From NCBI GenBank assembly GCA_034003245.1, contig JAVEYY010000011.1:51842-115841 (forward strand): a stretch of 64,000 nucleotides of DNA, in the 5' to 3' direction. The translations under genes were made by a program, and so were the position numbers. The stretch's first letter is position 1. The number at the start of each line of letters is the position of its first letter. This document shows positions 43,406-53,773 of the stretch, piece by piece. The notes below the pieces were generated by a model that saw only the letters and a list, made by a program, of their open reading frames with translations, was not told the origin of the DNA and made no database searches. The stretch comes from Perlabentimonas sp034003245. Its GTDB lineage: Bacteria; Bacteroidota; Bacteroidia; Bacteroidales; Tenuifilaceae.

Positions 43406-45706
43406 ATGAAAAAAGACTTTGTCATATTACTGCTTGTAATCCTGTCTTTTTCCACACTAGCGCAGCAACTGGAGAAGAAACCAATCCATTGGGTAAATCC
43501 ATTTATTGGAACCCAACGAATGGGACACACTTTTCCCGGAGCAACGGTTCCATTTGGCTCAGTTCAGCTAAGCCCCGACACCGACACCATTCCCTATGCA
43601 GTAAATGGCAAGTACAACCCAAAAGTTTACGATTACTGCGCTGGTTACCAGTATAATGACAGCACCATTGTTGGTTTTAGTCACACCCATTTTAGCGGAA
43701 CTGGGCACTCCGACTTGGGCGATATCTTGATAATGCCAACCGTGGGAATACTAAAGTTAAACCCAGGTACATCAAAAAATCCCGACTCAGGCTACCGCTC
43801 GCGTTTTAGTCACGAAAACGAGTTGGCGCAGCCAAATTACTACCAGGTTCACCTAAGCGATTACGGAATTAATGCCGAGCTAACCACCACTACCCGCGTG
43901 GGAATGCATCGTTACACCTTCCCAAAATCGGGCGATGCACATATTATTATTGATTTAACACAGGGTATTTATAACTACCCCGGCAAAAACGTGTGGACAT
44001 TTGTACACGCCGAGAACGATACGCTGATAACAGGCTACCGCCAAACCCACGGCTGGGCACGAACCCGCACGGTATATTTCGCCATATCGTTTTCAAAGCC
44101 TTTCAAATCCTATGGATTAGTCAATAGTGAAGAGTTGATTTACCGAGGTTTCTGGAGACGATTCGACCAGAACAGCAACTTCCCCGAAAATGCAGGGCGT
44201 GAAATAAAATGTTATTTCGATTTTGAAACCAGTAACAACGAGCAAATTCTAATGAAGGTGGCTCTATCGCCAGTTAGCACCGACGGCGCTTTAAAAAACC
44301 TTGCAGCCGAAACGCCGCATTGGGATTTTGACCGAGTTGTGAAGGAAGGGCAAGATCTGTGGAATAATGAACTTGCAAGGATTGAGGTTGAAACCCTAAC
44401 CGACGATGATAAAATCAACTTCTACACCTCGCTTTACCACGCTTTCCTTGGGCCAACCAGCTACATGGATATAGATGGGAAGTACAAAGGACTCGACCAG
44501 AACATTCACACCACCGAAGGATTCACCAACTACACCACCTTTTCGCTTTGGGATACATACAGGGCGCTACATCCGCTTTTCAACATAATTCAGCCCCAGC
44601 GCAATGTAGATATGATAAAATCGATGCTGGCACACTACTCCCAGAGCGTACACAAAATGCTGCCCGTGTGGAGTCACTACGCCAATGAGAATTGGTGCAT
44701 GATTGGCTACCACTCGGTTTCGCTACTCGCCGATGCCATTGCGAAGGGTAATGATGATTTTGATACAAGCTATGCCCTCGATGCTGCCGTGCAAACGGCC
44801 AACAATGGGTGGTACGACGGTTTGGATCATTACATCAAGTTAGGCTATGTTCCTGAGGATATCTCTAACAATTCGGTATCGAAAACCCTTGAGTTTGCCT
44901 ACGACGACTGGGCCATAGCCCAAATGGCCAAAAAGTTAAACAACGAAAATATCTACAAAGAATTTACGCAGCGCGCACAGAACTATCGAAATGTTTTCGA
45001 TAGTTCCATTGGCTTTATGCGCCCACGACTATTGGATGGTACATTTAAGGAGGATTTTGATGTGCTCGATACCCACGGGCAGGGTTTTATAGAGGGTAAT
45101 GCATGGAACTACTCGCTTTATGTGCCGCACAACGTGGAGGGTCTAATGGAACTATTGGGCGGCCAAAGAGAACTGGAGGTATACCTCGACTCGGTTTTCA
45201 ATATGCACCTACCCGATAAGTATTTCGAGAACACCGAGGATATAACCCGCGAGGGAATAATTGGGAACTACGTTCATGGCAACGAGCCATCGCATCATAT
45301 TCCATATTTATACAACTGGACAGCAAACCCCTGGAAAACACAGGAAACGGTTAGAATGATTATCGACACCAAGTACAAACCTAACCCCGATGGCCTTAGC
45401 GGAAACGACGACCTTGGGCAAATGAGCGCTTGGTACATTTTCAGCGCATTGGGCTTTTACCCTGTTGCACCAGGATCAGACTTCTACAGTATTGGAAGCC
45501 CTTTAGTAGTTTCTGCCGATATTAAACTGGAGAACGGGAGGGTATTCAAAATTCGCACAGAAAACCAGTCACCAAAGAATATTTATTTACGAAAAGTTAC
45601 TATAAATGGGAAGGAGATAAAGGATTACAAGTTGAGCCACTTTGACATAGTTAATGGAGGTGAATTAACTTTCCGTATGGGAAGTAAAAGGAGGGCAACA
45701 AAATAA
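43406..45706 (+). CDS. GH92 alpha-mannosidase
   Basis: The calcium-dependent exo-alpha-mannosidase trims mannose from N-glycans. The frame is open from 43337; the ATG at 43406 (MKKDFVILLLVILSFSTLAQ) begins a signal peptide and is preferred (766 residues). GH92 signatures include 'VNPFIGTQRMGHTFPGA', 'GFSHTHFSGTGHSDLGD', 'FSLWDTYRALHPL', 'GNEPSHHIPYLYN' and 'GNDDLGQMSAWYIFSALGFY'. It follows the ROK gene by 25 bp. Linkage preference is unknown. Confidence 0.94.
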   Translation: MKKDFVILLLVILSFSTLAQQLEKKPIHWVNPFIGTQRMGHTFPGATVPFGSVQLSPDTDTIPYAVNGKYNPKVYDYCAGYQYNDSTIVGFSHTHFSGTGHSDLGDILIMPTVGILKLNPGTSKNPDSGYRSRFSHENELAQPNYYQVHLSDYGINAELTTTTRVGMHRYTFPKSGDAHIIIDLTQGIYNYPGKNVWTFVHAENDTLITGYRQTHGWARTRTVYFAISFSKPFKSYGLVNSEELIYRGFWRRFDQNSNFPENAGREIKCYFDFETSNNEQILMKVALSPVSTDGALKNLAAETPHWDFDRVVKEGQDLWNNELARIEVETLTDDDKINFYTSLYHAFLGPTSYMDIDGKYKGLDQNIHTTEGFTNYTTFSLWDTYRALHPLFNIIQPQRNVDMIKSMLAHYSQSVHKMLPVWSHYANENWCMIGYHSVSLLADAIAKGNDDFDTSYALDAAVQTANNGWYDGLDHYIKLGYVPEDISNNSVSKTLEFAYDDWAIAQMAKKLNNENIYKEFTQRAQNYRNVFDSSIGFMRPRLLDGTFKEDFDVLDTHGQGFIEGNAWNYSLYVPHNVEGLMELLGGQRELEVYLDSVFNMHLPDKYFENTEDITREGIIGNYVHGNEPSHHIPYLYNWTANPWKTQETVRMIIDTKYKPNPDGLSGNDDLGQMSAWYIFSALGFYPVAPGSDFYSIGSPLVVSADIKLENGRVFKIRTENQSPKNIYLRKVTINGKEIKDYKLSHFDIVNGGELTFRMGSKRRATK

Positions 45707-45752
45707 CCTACTAGAATTTCATAATTGAATACATAAGCAAACACTTAATCTC

Positions 45753-48281
45753 ATGAAGATTGCTGGAAATATACTGCTGCTTTTCTCTTTACTAAGTCTT
45801 GTATCTTGCAAACAAAAGGAGACTATACCCTTACTTCATAAGGTTGAGATAAACACCAACTGGATATTCCGCGATAGCAGCCAACCCGACTGGTATCCCG
45901 CCAACGTACCCGGAACAGTTCACACCGACCTTAGGAACAATGGCGTTATTGAAGATCCATTTTATGGCTGTAACGAAGAAAAACTACAGTGGATAGGAGA
46001 GCGAGATTGGATTTACAAAACTCAATTTACAATTGACTCCAACCTACTTGCGAACAAAAATATCATCCTTGTTTTTGAGGGATTGGATACCTACGCCAAT
46101 GTAATGCTAAATGGCCAAACAATACTACAGGCCAATAATATGCACCGCAAGTGGGAGTTTGATTGCAAGGATCAACTCAGGGTTGGCAACAACCTTTTGG
46201 AGGTGCATTTCCAGTCGGCATTAAACAAGTTTTTTGAGGATTCGCTAGCTCTCGGATATCCCCTACCCGGCGGAAGATGGAACTTTGCCCGCAAGGCGGC
46301 TTACCATTTTGGGTGGGACTGGGGCCCACGATTTATCACTGCAGGAATACACAAACCGGTTTACCTTGAGGCTTGGAAAACCCAACGCCCAACCGATTTC
46401 CATATCTACACCAAGGAAATTACTGAACAGGCAGCAACAATCAGCTTAACCTACTGGATAGAATCATCAATAGATGAAAATGCCACAATCCGAATAATCG
46501 ATACCAAAACCAATAAGGTACTCACCAATCAAGCAATCAGTCTCCAATCAGTCAATCATAGCCACAGTATCGAATTTAAAATCAACAACCCAAAACTCTG
46601 GTGGAGCAACGGCTTAGGCGAATCCCATATTTACGATTTACGCATTGAGCTAATCACCGAATCGGGTTATATCCATACAAAAGAAATCCCCTTTGGTGTT
46701 AGAACGCTCAGAACAGTTCTTGAGGACGATGAGCACGGCCAAGCGCTTTACGTTGAGCTAAATGGTCATAGGGTATACATGAAGGGCGCCAACTATATCC
46801 CACAGCACTCGTTTGTTACCGAGGTCACCTACCAAAATTATATTGATATAGTTGATTTGGCCGTTGAGTCGAATATGAATATGCTGCGTGTGTGGGGTGG
46901 CGGGGTTTACGAGGATGATATCTTTTACGAGCTTTGCAACCGCAATGGAATTCTTGTGTGGCAAGATTTTATGTTTGCATGCGCAATGTATCCGGGCGAT
47001 GACGATTACGTTGAAAATGTTAGGCAGGAGGCAATACAGCAGGTAAAAAGACTGCGCAACCAATCCAACATAGCTCTTTGGTGCGGCAACAATGAGGTTG
47101 ATGAAGGTTGGCATAACTGGGGCTGGCAAAAGGCTCACAATATCTCAAAACAGGATTCATCATCTATTTGGACGGGCTACAAAAATATTTTTCATAATGT
47201 GCTACCCGATGCAGTTAAAGAGCACGACCCACATCGTTTCTACCTATCCACCTCGCCGCTTTATGGTTGGGGCAGGGACAAAAGTTTAACCCACGGCAGC
47301 TCACACTACTGGGGCGTTTGGTGGGGAGTACAGCCCGCTGAAACGTACATTGAGAAAGTTCCACGCTTTGCTAGCGAGTTTGGTCTGCAAGCAATGCCCA
47401 CCCTATCGACCATTCGCGCATTTCAACCCGAAGAAGAGGATTATCTTTTCTCCCCTACCCTACAATGTCACCAGAAGCATCCAACTGGCTACCAAACTAT
47501 CAACTCGTACCTTAAAATGGAAGGGCTACACGCCGAAACGCTGGATGAATTCATCTACCTAAGTCAGCTGGTGCAAGCCAAGGGGATTGGACTGGCCATT
47601 GAGGCCCAGCGCAGCGCAATGCCCCACTGCATGGGGACTCTTTACTGGCAACTAAACGATTGCTGGCCAGTTACCAGCTGGAGCGCCACCGATGTGTTTG
47701 GCAACTGGAAGGCGCTACAGTACAAGGTTCGTGATCTTTATACTGACATTCTGATTTCGGCTATTGATTACAAAAATCAATTTGAGGTTCACCTAATTTC
47801 CGACAAGCTGGAAGATACTGAAGGAGTATTGGAAATTATTGTAATTGATTTTGATGGCAACAGAAAGAAGGTGCTCTCCAAGGATATTACGGCCAAAGCC
47901 AACGCCTCAATTCCAGTAATCTCAGAGAAATCAGATTCATTTTTTGCTGATATCGACATGGAAAGGGTTATGCTGGAGGCCAAATTTACCGATGGAAAAG
48001 GGAAGCAATATGTAAACCGCAAGTTTCTAGTTCCACTTGGAAATCTTAAACTGCCCACTGCAACTATAGAAACTAGAGTTGAGGCAGCAAATGGAGGCTT
48101 TAACATTACGGTTAACTCCAATGCCTTTGCTGCCCACGTTCAGGTATACCTAACCGAGTGCCACGCAAAATTTAACAACAATTTTATACATATACTGCCG
48201 AACGAGGAGGTAACAGTATTTTGCAAAACCGATTTACCAATTGAAACATTTAAAGAGCAACTTAGAATTATGCATTTGTAA
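45753..48281 (+). CDS. GH2 beta-mannosidase (lipoprotein)
   Basis: The 842-residue lipoprotein (C19 in LVSC, then KQKE) removes the beta-mannose at the base of the N-glycan core. It has the N-terminal sugar-binding sandwich ('PANVPGTVHTDLRNNGVIEDP', 'GGRWNFARKAAYHFGWDWGP'), a beta-sandwich, and a TIM barrel with the acid/base E448 in GNNE and the nucleophile E542 in ASEFG, then a mannosidase Ig-like C-terminus. All parts are the usual length. Confidence 0.94.
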   Translation: MKIAGNILLLFSLLSLVSCKQKETIPLLHKVEINTNWIFRDSSQPDWYPANVPGTVHTDLRNNGVIEDPFYGCNEEKLQWIGERDWIYKTQFTIDSNLLANKNIILVFEGLDTYANVMLNGQTILQANNMHRKWEFDCKDQLRVGNNLLEVHFQSALNKFFEDSLALGYPLPGGRWNFARKAAYHFGWDWGPRFITAGIHKPVYLEAWKTQRPTDFHIYTKEITEQAATISLTYWIESSIDENATIRIIDTKTNKVLTNQAISLQSVNHSHSIEFKINNPKLWWSNGLGESHIYDLRIELITESGYIHTKEIPFGVRTLRTVLEDDEHGQALYVELNGHRVYMKGANYIPQHSFVTEVTYQNYIDIVDLAVESNMNMLRVWGGGVYEDDIFYELCNRNGILVWQDFMFACAMYPGDDDYVENVRQEAIQQVKRLRNQSNIALWCGNNEVDEGWHNWGWQKAHNISKQDSSSIWTGYKNIFHNVLPDAVKEHDPHRFYLSTSPLYGWGRDKSLTHGSSHYWGVWWGVQPAETYIEKVPRFASEFGLQAMPTLSTIRAFQPEEEDYLFSPTLQCHQKHPTGYQTINSYLKMEGLHAETLDEFIYLSQLVQAKGIGLAIEAQRSAMPHCMGTLYWQLNDCWPVTSWSATDVFGNWKALQYKVRDLYTDILISAIDYKNQFEVHLISDKLEDTEGVLEIIVIDFDGNRKKVLSKDITAKANASIPVISEKSDSFFADIDMERVMLEAKFTDGKGKQYVNRKFLVPLGNLKLPTATIETRVEAANGGFNITVNSNAFAAHVQVYLTECHAKFNNNFIHILPNEEVTVFCKTDLPIETFKEQLRIMHL

Positions 48282-48284
48282 TAG

Positions 48285-48346
48285 TCCACAAATTTTCACA
48301 AATTTCCACAAATGCCTTATTTGAGTTAATTTGTGTAATTTGTGGA
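48285..48346. repeat. 10-bp CCACAAAT word repeat with inverted end
   Basis: Three 10-bp units (TCCACAAATT, TTCACAAATT, TCCACAAATG) are followed by inverted copies; TCCACAAATT (48285-48294) and AATTTGTGGA (48337-48346) are a perfect inverted pair. It lies inside the operon between the GH2 and GH92 genes and could form an mRNA hairpin. Related words occur at 61.25-61.35 kb. Confidence 0.6.
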
Positions 48347-48360
48347 TAAAACCAACCAAT

Positions 48361-51291
48361 ATGAACAAAACAAACCTCTTAGCAATTGGTCTAGCGCTAT
48401 TAGCCACAGCCTGCACAACCGTAACCAAGGTTGAAAACCCTGCCGATTTTGTTAATCCCTTTATCGGCACCGATGCCCACGGGCACACCTACCCCGGCGC
48501 GACCTTGCCATTTGGCATGGTACAGCTTAGTCCCGATACCCGCCTTGGTGGCTGGGATGGCGCTTCGGGTTATCACTACACCGACTCGGTAATCTACGGC
48601 TTTACCCATACCGCCCTCAACGGCACTGGCGTGGGCGATTATGGCGATATCCTGCTAATGCCCGTTGTTGGAGAGCCAACAATAGTAAATACTGAGTATT
48701 TATCGCCTTTCCGAAAGGAAAACGAGACTGCCAAAGCTGGCTACTACAGCGTTTTCCTCGATAAGCCCGAAGTTTTGGCCGAACTCACCACCACAACCCG
48801 TGTGGGTTACCATCGTTACACCTTTCCAGAATCGAAGGAGGCAAATATTATTATCGATCTAGAGCATAGGGATCGTGTAACCGACTCGTGGATAGAGATT
48901 ATTAGTGATACTGAGATTCGCGGAATGCGACGCTCAACCAACTGGGCCAACGATATGGTTTGGTATTTCCATATGGAATTCTCCAAGCCATTCGTGCGCA
49001 CAGGCGTAGCAAAAGATGATGAATTTATTGATGGAAATAAAGCGCAAGGTACAAGCATAAAGGCGTTCGTTGGATTTGAAACCTCAAAGGATGAAGCCAT
49101 TGAGGTAAAAGTTGCACTTTCGGCTGTGGATGCAGATGGTGCGTATAAAAACCTTAAATCAGAATTGCCCAACTGGGGATTCGATGAGGTGAAGCATAAA
49201 GCCTACGAAGCCTGGAATAAAGAGCTAAGCAAAATAATTGTTTCGGGCAGCTCCAACGAGCAGAAAACTGTATTCTATACTGCCTTGTACCATGCATTCC
49301 TTCAACCCAATACCTTTATGGATGTTGATAATCGGTATCGTGGAATGAACAAGCAGATTCATACCGCCGAGGGTTTTACCAACTATACCGTCTTTTCCCT
49401 TTGGGACACCTACCGCACATGGCATCCGCTAATGACCATTATAGAGCAAGAGCGCACCACCGATTTTATCAACGTAATGCTCGATATGTACCAGAAAGGT
49501 GGCTTACTACCCATATGGGAACTAGCTGCCAACGAAACCTACTGTATGATTGGCAACCACGCCATTTCGGTAATTGCCGATGCCTACACCAAGGGCATTA
49601 ATGGGTTTGATGCCGATAAAGCGCTGCAGGCAATGATCCACAGCGCAACGCGCGATCATTTTGGTCTGGGAGCATACCAAAAGTACGGCCATATCCCCGG
49701 CGATAAGGAGCACGAGTCCATATCGAAAACCCTTGAGTATGCCTACAACGATTGGTGTATTGCCCTTATGGCAAAACAGATGGGCAAGGATGGTATTTAC
49801 CGCGAGTATACCCACAGGGCACAGTTCTACAAAAATATCTTCGAGCCCACAACAGGATTTATGCGCCCACGCCTTAATGGCGGTTGGCTCACACCTTTCG
49901 ACCCCACCACGGTGGATTGGCACTTTACCGAAGCCAACTCTTGGCAGTACAGCTTTTACGTTCCGCAGGATATTACCGGACTGTATAACCTACACGGTGG
50001 GAAAGAAAACCTTGCCGCCAAGCTCGATGAGATGTTTGAGACCGACAGCAAAATCACCGGTAAAGATCAAAAAGATATTTCTGGGTTAATAGGTCAGTAT
50101 GCACACGGTAACGAGCCAAGCCACCATATGGCCTACCTATACAACTACCTAAATCAACCGTGGAAAACCCAGCAACGTGTTCGCCAGATTATGGACGAGC
50201 TGTACACCCACAAACCCGACGGGCTAAGCGGCAACGAGGACTGCGGTCAGATGTCGGCATGGCTAATCATGAGTGCTATGGGCTTTTACCCTGTTAGTCC
50301 GGGGCAACCCGACTACTCAATAGGCACCCCTTGGTTTCCAGAGATGGAGATTAGGCTGGAGAATGGCAACATGTTTAAAATTTCGGCCAGCAACGTTTCC
50401 AAAAAGAATTTCTATATCCAATCGGCAACGCTTAACGGCGAGGAGTACGCCAAATCGTATATTTCGCATAGCGATATTATGAAAGGTGGGCATCTGCATT
50501 TCGAAATGGGCAGCAAGCCCAATAGGAATTGGGGTAGTAGCGATGACGATGTGCCAAAAACCCATATCACTGATGAGTCACTACTTCCTATCCCATTCAT
50601 TCAGGCTAAGGAGCAGCGCATTCGCGATACGATGCAGGTTGTCATTGGTACCATTACTCCCGATTGTGAGTTATACTATACCCTCGAGGGTTCAACGCCT
50701 ACCAAAGAATCGAGCAAATATAAAGAGCCAATAATCCTAACAGGCACAACTACTTTAAAAGTCGTTGCCTACAAGAAGGATATTGGTTACAGTTTCCCAG
50801 TGCAAGCCGAGTTTGTAAAGATTGATATTAATCGTAGTATCGAAATAAAATCGAAATGGAGTCCCAACTACCACGCCGGAGGTTCCGAAGCCCTAATTGA
50901 TGGCGTGCGAGGAGCAACGAACTGGCGTTTGGGGGGTTGGCACGGCTACCAGGGAACCGATTTTGAGGCAGTAGTAGATTTGGGGAGTATTCAGTCCATA
51001 AGCTATATGGGCGCTGGCTTTGTACAGGATATCCGCTCATGGATATGGATGCCCAAGGATGTAACATTTTACGTATCTAAAGATGGGAAGGACTTTACTC
51101 AGGTTACTAATATCAAAAATAATACTCCTTTTGACGATTACGAGATTCAGCAACAGGATTTAGGCCAAAAGGTAAATACCAAGGGGCGATACGTAAAGGT
51201 GAAAGCCACTAACTTTGGCAAGATCCCAAAATGGCACCTAGGTGCTGGCGGCGATGCCTACATTTTTATTGATGAGATAATAGTCAACTAG
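48361..51291 (+). CDS. GH92 alpha-mannosidase, second copy, with FN3-like and F5/8-type C-terminus (lipoprotein)
   Basis: The frame is open from 48331, but the ATG at 48361 begins a lipoprotein signal (MNKTNLLAIGLALLATAC, C18). GH92 signatures are 'FVNPFIGTDAHGHTYPGA', 'GYHYTDSVIYGFTHTALNGTG', 'FSLWDTYRTWHPL', 'GNEPSHHMAYLYNYL' and 'GNEDCGQMSAWLIMSAMGFY'. After the catalytic part (to about 735) come a chitobiase-C-like repeat ('CELYYTLEGSTPTKES', about 770-830) and a discoidin-like domain (about 835-976). The last gene of the locus. Confidence 0.94.
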   Translation: MNKTNLLAIGLALLATACTTVTKVENPADFVNPFIGTDAHGHTYPGATLPFGMVQLSPDTRLGGWDGASGYHYTDSVIYGFTHTALNGTGVGDYGDILLMPVVGEPTIVNTEYLSPFRKENETAKAGYYSVFLDKPEVLAELTTTTRVGYHRYTFPESKEANIIIDLEHRDRVTDSWIEIISDTEIRGMRRSTNWANDMVWYFHMEFSKPFVRTGVAKDDEFIDGNKAQGTSIKAFVGFETSKDEAIEVKVALSAVDADGAYKNLKSELPNWGFDEVKHKAYEAWNKELSKIIVSGSSNEQKTVFYTALYHAFLQPNTFMDVDNRYRGMNKQIHTAEGFTNYTVFSLWDTYRTWHPLMTIIEQERTTDFINVMLDMYQKGGLLPIWELAANETYCMIGNHAISVIADAYTKGINGFDADKALQAMIHSATRDHFGLGAYQKYGHIPGDKEHESISKTLEYAYNDWCIALMAKQMGKDGIYREYTHRAQFYKNIFEPTTGFMRPRLNGGWLTPFDPTTVDWHFTEANSWQYSFYVPQDITGLYNLHGGKENLAAKLDEMFETDSKITGKDQKDISGLIGQYAHGNEPSHHMAYLYNYLNQPWKTQQRVRQIMDELYTHKPDGLSGNEDCGQMSAWLIMSAMGFYPVSPGQPDYSIGTPWFPEMEIRLENGNMFKISASNVSKKNFYIQSATLNGEEYAKSYISHSDIMKGGHLHFEMGSKPNRNWGSSDDDVPKTHITDESLLPIPFIQAKEQRIRDTMQVVIGTITPDCELYYTLEGSTPTKESSKYKEPIILTGTTTLKVVAYKKDIGYSFPVQAEFVKIDINRSIEIKSKWSPNYHAGGSEALIDGVRGATNWRLGGWHGYQGTDFEAVVDLGSIQSISYMGAGFVQDIRSWIWMPKDVTFYVSKDGKDFTQVTNIKNNTPFDDYEIQQQDLGQKVNTKGRYVKVKATNFGKIPKWHLGAGGDAYIFIDEIIVN

Positions 51292-51302
51292 AAGTTTGAC
51301 CG

Positions 51303-51348
51303 CTAGGGCGCCTAATCGCAAAGCATTAGCGCCTTTGCGCCTTAGCGT
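51303..51348. repeat. 8-bp GCGCCTTW word repeat
   Basis: The segment contains GCGCCTTT-GCGCCTTA-GCG and an inverted CGCAAAG earlier. It lies between the GH92 stop and, on the opposite strand, the stop codon of the amidotransferase-like gene, whose TAA is part of the repeat. Confidence 0.45.
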
Positions 51349-52454
51349 TTATACCACGCCCCCACCATCTGCCAGAAAGCCCGGTGAAAATCTTCGCCCT
51401 TACCGTTTGGATATAAATCGATATATGATTGTTGCTCCTGCTCAAAAGGCCTCCTCTTGAGCTTGCTATCGGCATCGTATATTGCTGGCACCTCGGGGTG
51501 AAACTGCACGCCAAGCACATTAGGGTACTTGCCATGACAGATGGCCTCCACAATTTTTCCATCCTCACTCCAAGCAATGGGGATAATACCTTGACCCAAC
51601 CTGCCAAGCGCCTGGTGGTGGCTACTCCAGATGTAAGGCAATGTCTCCGAATTCTCATTTAATGAGTCGAACAGACTTCCCTTCTCAAACTTTACTTGAT
51701 GAAAATGTCCCCAAATCAAATCTGGATCAACCCCAAGGTTGGTGTAGTAGTTACGATGCTGCATATTCTCGTCCAGTGCAAATACCTCCTCGACGGTTGT
51801 CAAACCGTATATCTCGGTGGGGATATCCTGAACCATTGTGCCACCCGTGGCCACATTCATACTCTGCATCCCAAGACAAATACCCAATACAGCGTATTCG
51901 TTACTACTTTCTAGTAACGGGGTGTAATCCTCATCCTGACTACCACCCAGCAGATGAAAGAGAAACGACAACTCCAGGTAATGCCTATGAGCATCGGTGA
52001 TTGAGGTTAGCAAATTTGTTTGTTGTTTGTATGTGGCGGGTGGCATATCAGGCCCACCAAAGAAAATTATGCCGCGAGAATTCCGAAAAATGCTACTAAA
52101 AACATCGCTACACTCATTTTTCTTATAGAGATTGTCAGGTTTTAGATCACCAGAAACAGGAAGCAGCGCAAAGCGAGGGTTGTTCAAATCTTCTAAAAAC
52201 TTCACCGATTGGCTATAATCGTAGTCCCCTTGAGCATGGTATACTCCCAGAACATGGGCATCATTAGGAAAAGGGAAAACTCCTTGCTCGGTAAGCGAAA
52301 TAAAAGTTTTTAGATTGCTTACAGTGGGATGCATTAGCACAATTGCGGGTTGAAAGGTTGGCAAATTCTCATTGCCAATAATCATATTTCTTTTATTATT
52401 CCAGCAACCAGCCAGTACTGTTACCAGCAGGAGAATCACCAAAAATCTTCTCAT
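51342..52454 (-). CDS. Class-I amidotransferase-like (peptidase C26) lipoprotein
   Basis: The 370-residue lipoprotein (C17 in VLAGC) resembles gamma-glutamyl-GABA hydrolases. The catalytic triad is visible: nucleophile C193 in GICLGMQ, H319 and E321 in GVQFHPE. The first 130 residues are an extra N-terminal part. Members cleave gamma-glutamyl bonds; here the enzyme is outside the cytoplasm and its substrate is unknown. It converges on the GH92 gene and is 26 bp from dapF on the same strand. Confidence 0.85.
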   Translation of the reverse strand: MRRFLVILLLVTVLAGCWNNKRNMIIGNENLPTFQPAIVLMHPTVSNLKTFISLTEQGVFPFPNDAHVLGVYHAQGDYDYSQSVKFLEDLNNPRFALLPVSGDLKPDNLYKKNECSDVFSSIFRNSRGIIFFGGPDMPPATYKQQTNLLTSITDAHRHYLELSFLFHLLGGSQDEDYTPLLESSNEYAVLGICLGMQSMNVATGGTMVQDIPTEIYGLTTVEEVFALDENMQHRNYYTNLGVDPDLIWGHFHQVKFEKGSLFDSLNENSETLPYIWSSHHQALGRLGQGIIPIAWSEDGKIVEAICHGKYPNVLGVQFHPEVPAIYDADSKLKRRPFEQEQQSYIDLYPNGKGEDFHRAFWQMVGAWYKR

Positions 52455-52480
52455 GGCAAAATGTATTTAATAATGGTTTA

Positions 52481-53260
52481 CTAAATGCTAATTACACCAT
52501 CAAAAACATGAACAACAGGCCCTTGTAGCCATACATTACTATACTGATTAATCCCTCGCTTATCAAACGATATGATTAGCGTTCCCCCTCGTGCATAAAC
52601 GGTATAGCGAGTCTTATCCTCGTTGTACCAATGGTTAGCAGCAATGGCGGTAGCCACTGCACCAGTTCCGCAGGCAAGAGTTTCACCCTCAACGCCTCGT
52701 TCGTAGGTTCTTATTTTAATCCCATCGGCAGTGAAATGGGCAAAGTTTACATTTACCCCGTCGGGCTGTTGCCCAAACGTATTACGCATCAGCTTGCCCT
52801 GATATGCAACATCAATATGATCGACATCGGCTACAAATTGCACTAGATGCGGAGATCCTGTATTAATTAAATAGTTATCGTCTTCTACTGAAACGCTATC
52901 CACATCTATCATTTGCAGTTTTACAGTTTGCTTATCGATTAGAATGGCCTGATGCTCGCCATCAATCCCTACAAATCGGGTTTGATGATCAAAAAGCCCA
53001 AGTTTACGGGCAAACATCACCAGGCAGCGTCCCCCGTTACCGCACATGGTGGCCTCAGGGCCATCGGAGTTGAAGTAGCGCATACGAAAGTCAAATTCGC
53101 CATCGGCCTCGAGCAGCATAAGGCCATCGGCACCGATGCCAAATTGCCTGTGGCAAAGGGCTGCAACTTGCTGCGGAGAGGGATTAAAGGCCAGTTCACG
53201 GTTATCGATTATCACAAAATCGTTGCCGGCACCGTGGTATTTTGAGAAGTGAAGGGTCAT
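52481..53260 (-). CDS. dapF: Diaminopimelate epimerase
   Basis: The enzyme converts LL- to meso-diaminopimelate for lysine and cell-wall synthesis. The catalytic cysteine pair is C73 (TMCGNGGRC) and C197 (ACGTGA). Length (259) is normal for the family. Its upstream region is occupied by the 7-bp repeat array at 53299-53763, so its promoter must lie in or next to the array. Confidence 0.96.
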   Translation of the reverse strand: MTLHFSKYHGAGNDFVIIDNRELAFNPSPQQVAALCHRQFGIGADGLMLLEADGEFDFRMRYFNSDGPEATMCGNGGRCLVMFARKLGLFDHQTRFVGIDGEHQAILIDKQTVKLQMIDVDSVSVEDDNYLINTGSPHLVQFVADVDHIDVAYQGKLMRNTFGQQPDGVNVNFAHFTADGIKIRTYERGVEGETLACGTGAVATAIAANHWYNEDKTRYTVYARGGTLIISFDKRGINQYSNVWLQGPVVHVFDGVISI

Positions 53261-53298
53261 TTGCTGGGATGGTTATGGGTTATTTGTATTCGGCGACC

Positions 53299-53763
53299 AG
53301 TATTCAGTGATCGGTAATTAGTAATCAGTATTCAGTAATCAGTATTCAGTAATCAGTATTCAGTATTCAGTATTCAGTAATCAGTAATCAGTATTCAGTA
53401 ATCAGTAAACAGTAATCAGTAATCTGTAATCTGTAATCTGTAATCAGTAATCAGTAATCAGTAATCAGTAAACAGTAATCAGTAATCAGTAAACAGTAAT
53501 CAGTATTCAGTATTCAGTAAACAGTATTCAGTAATCAGTAATCAGTAATCAGTAAACAGTAATCAGTAATCAGTAATCAGTAAACAGTAATCAGTAAACA
53601 GTAATCAGTAATCAGTAATCAGTAAACAGTAATCAGTAAACAGTAATCAGTAATCAGTAATCAGTAAACAGTAATCAGTAAACAGTATTCAGTATTCAGT
53701 AAACAGTATTCAGTAATCAGTAAACAGTAATCAGTAATCGGTAATTAGTAATCGGAAATCGGT
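53299..53763. repeat. Large 7-bp tandem repeat array (about 66 units)
   Basis: About 465 bp of head-to-tail 7-mers, mainly TCAGTAA with TCAGTAT and AACAGTA-type variants; a few units read TCTGTAA or TCGGTAA. The phase stays constant. The unit has no spacers. The array begins 39 bp before the dapF start and ends 11 bp after the four-helix-bundle stop codon. Confidence 0.92.
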
Positions 53764-53773
53764 AAAATGCTGA

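Noticed and set aside
53299..53763. CRISPR array
   Set aside because: The repeat unit is only 7 bp, head to tail, with no spacers and no cas genes.
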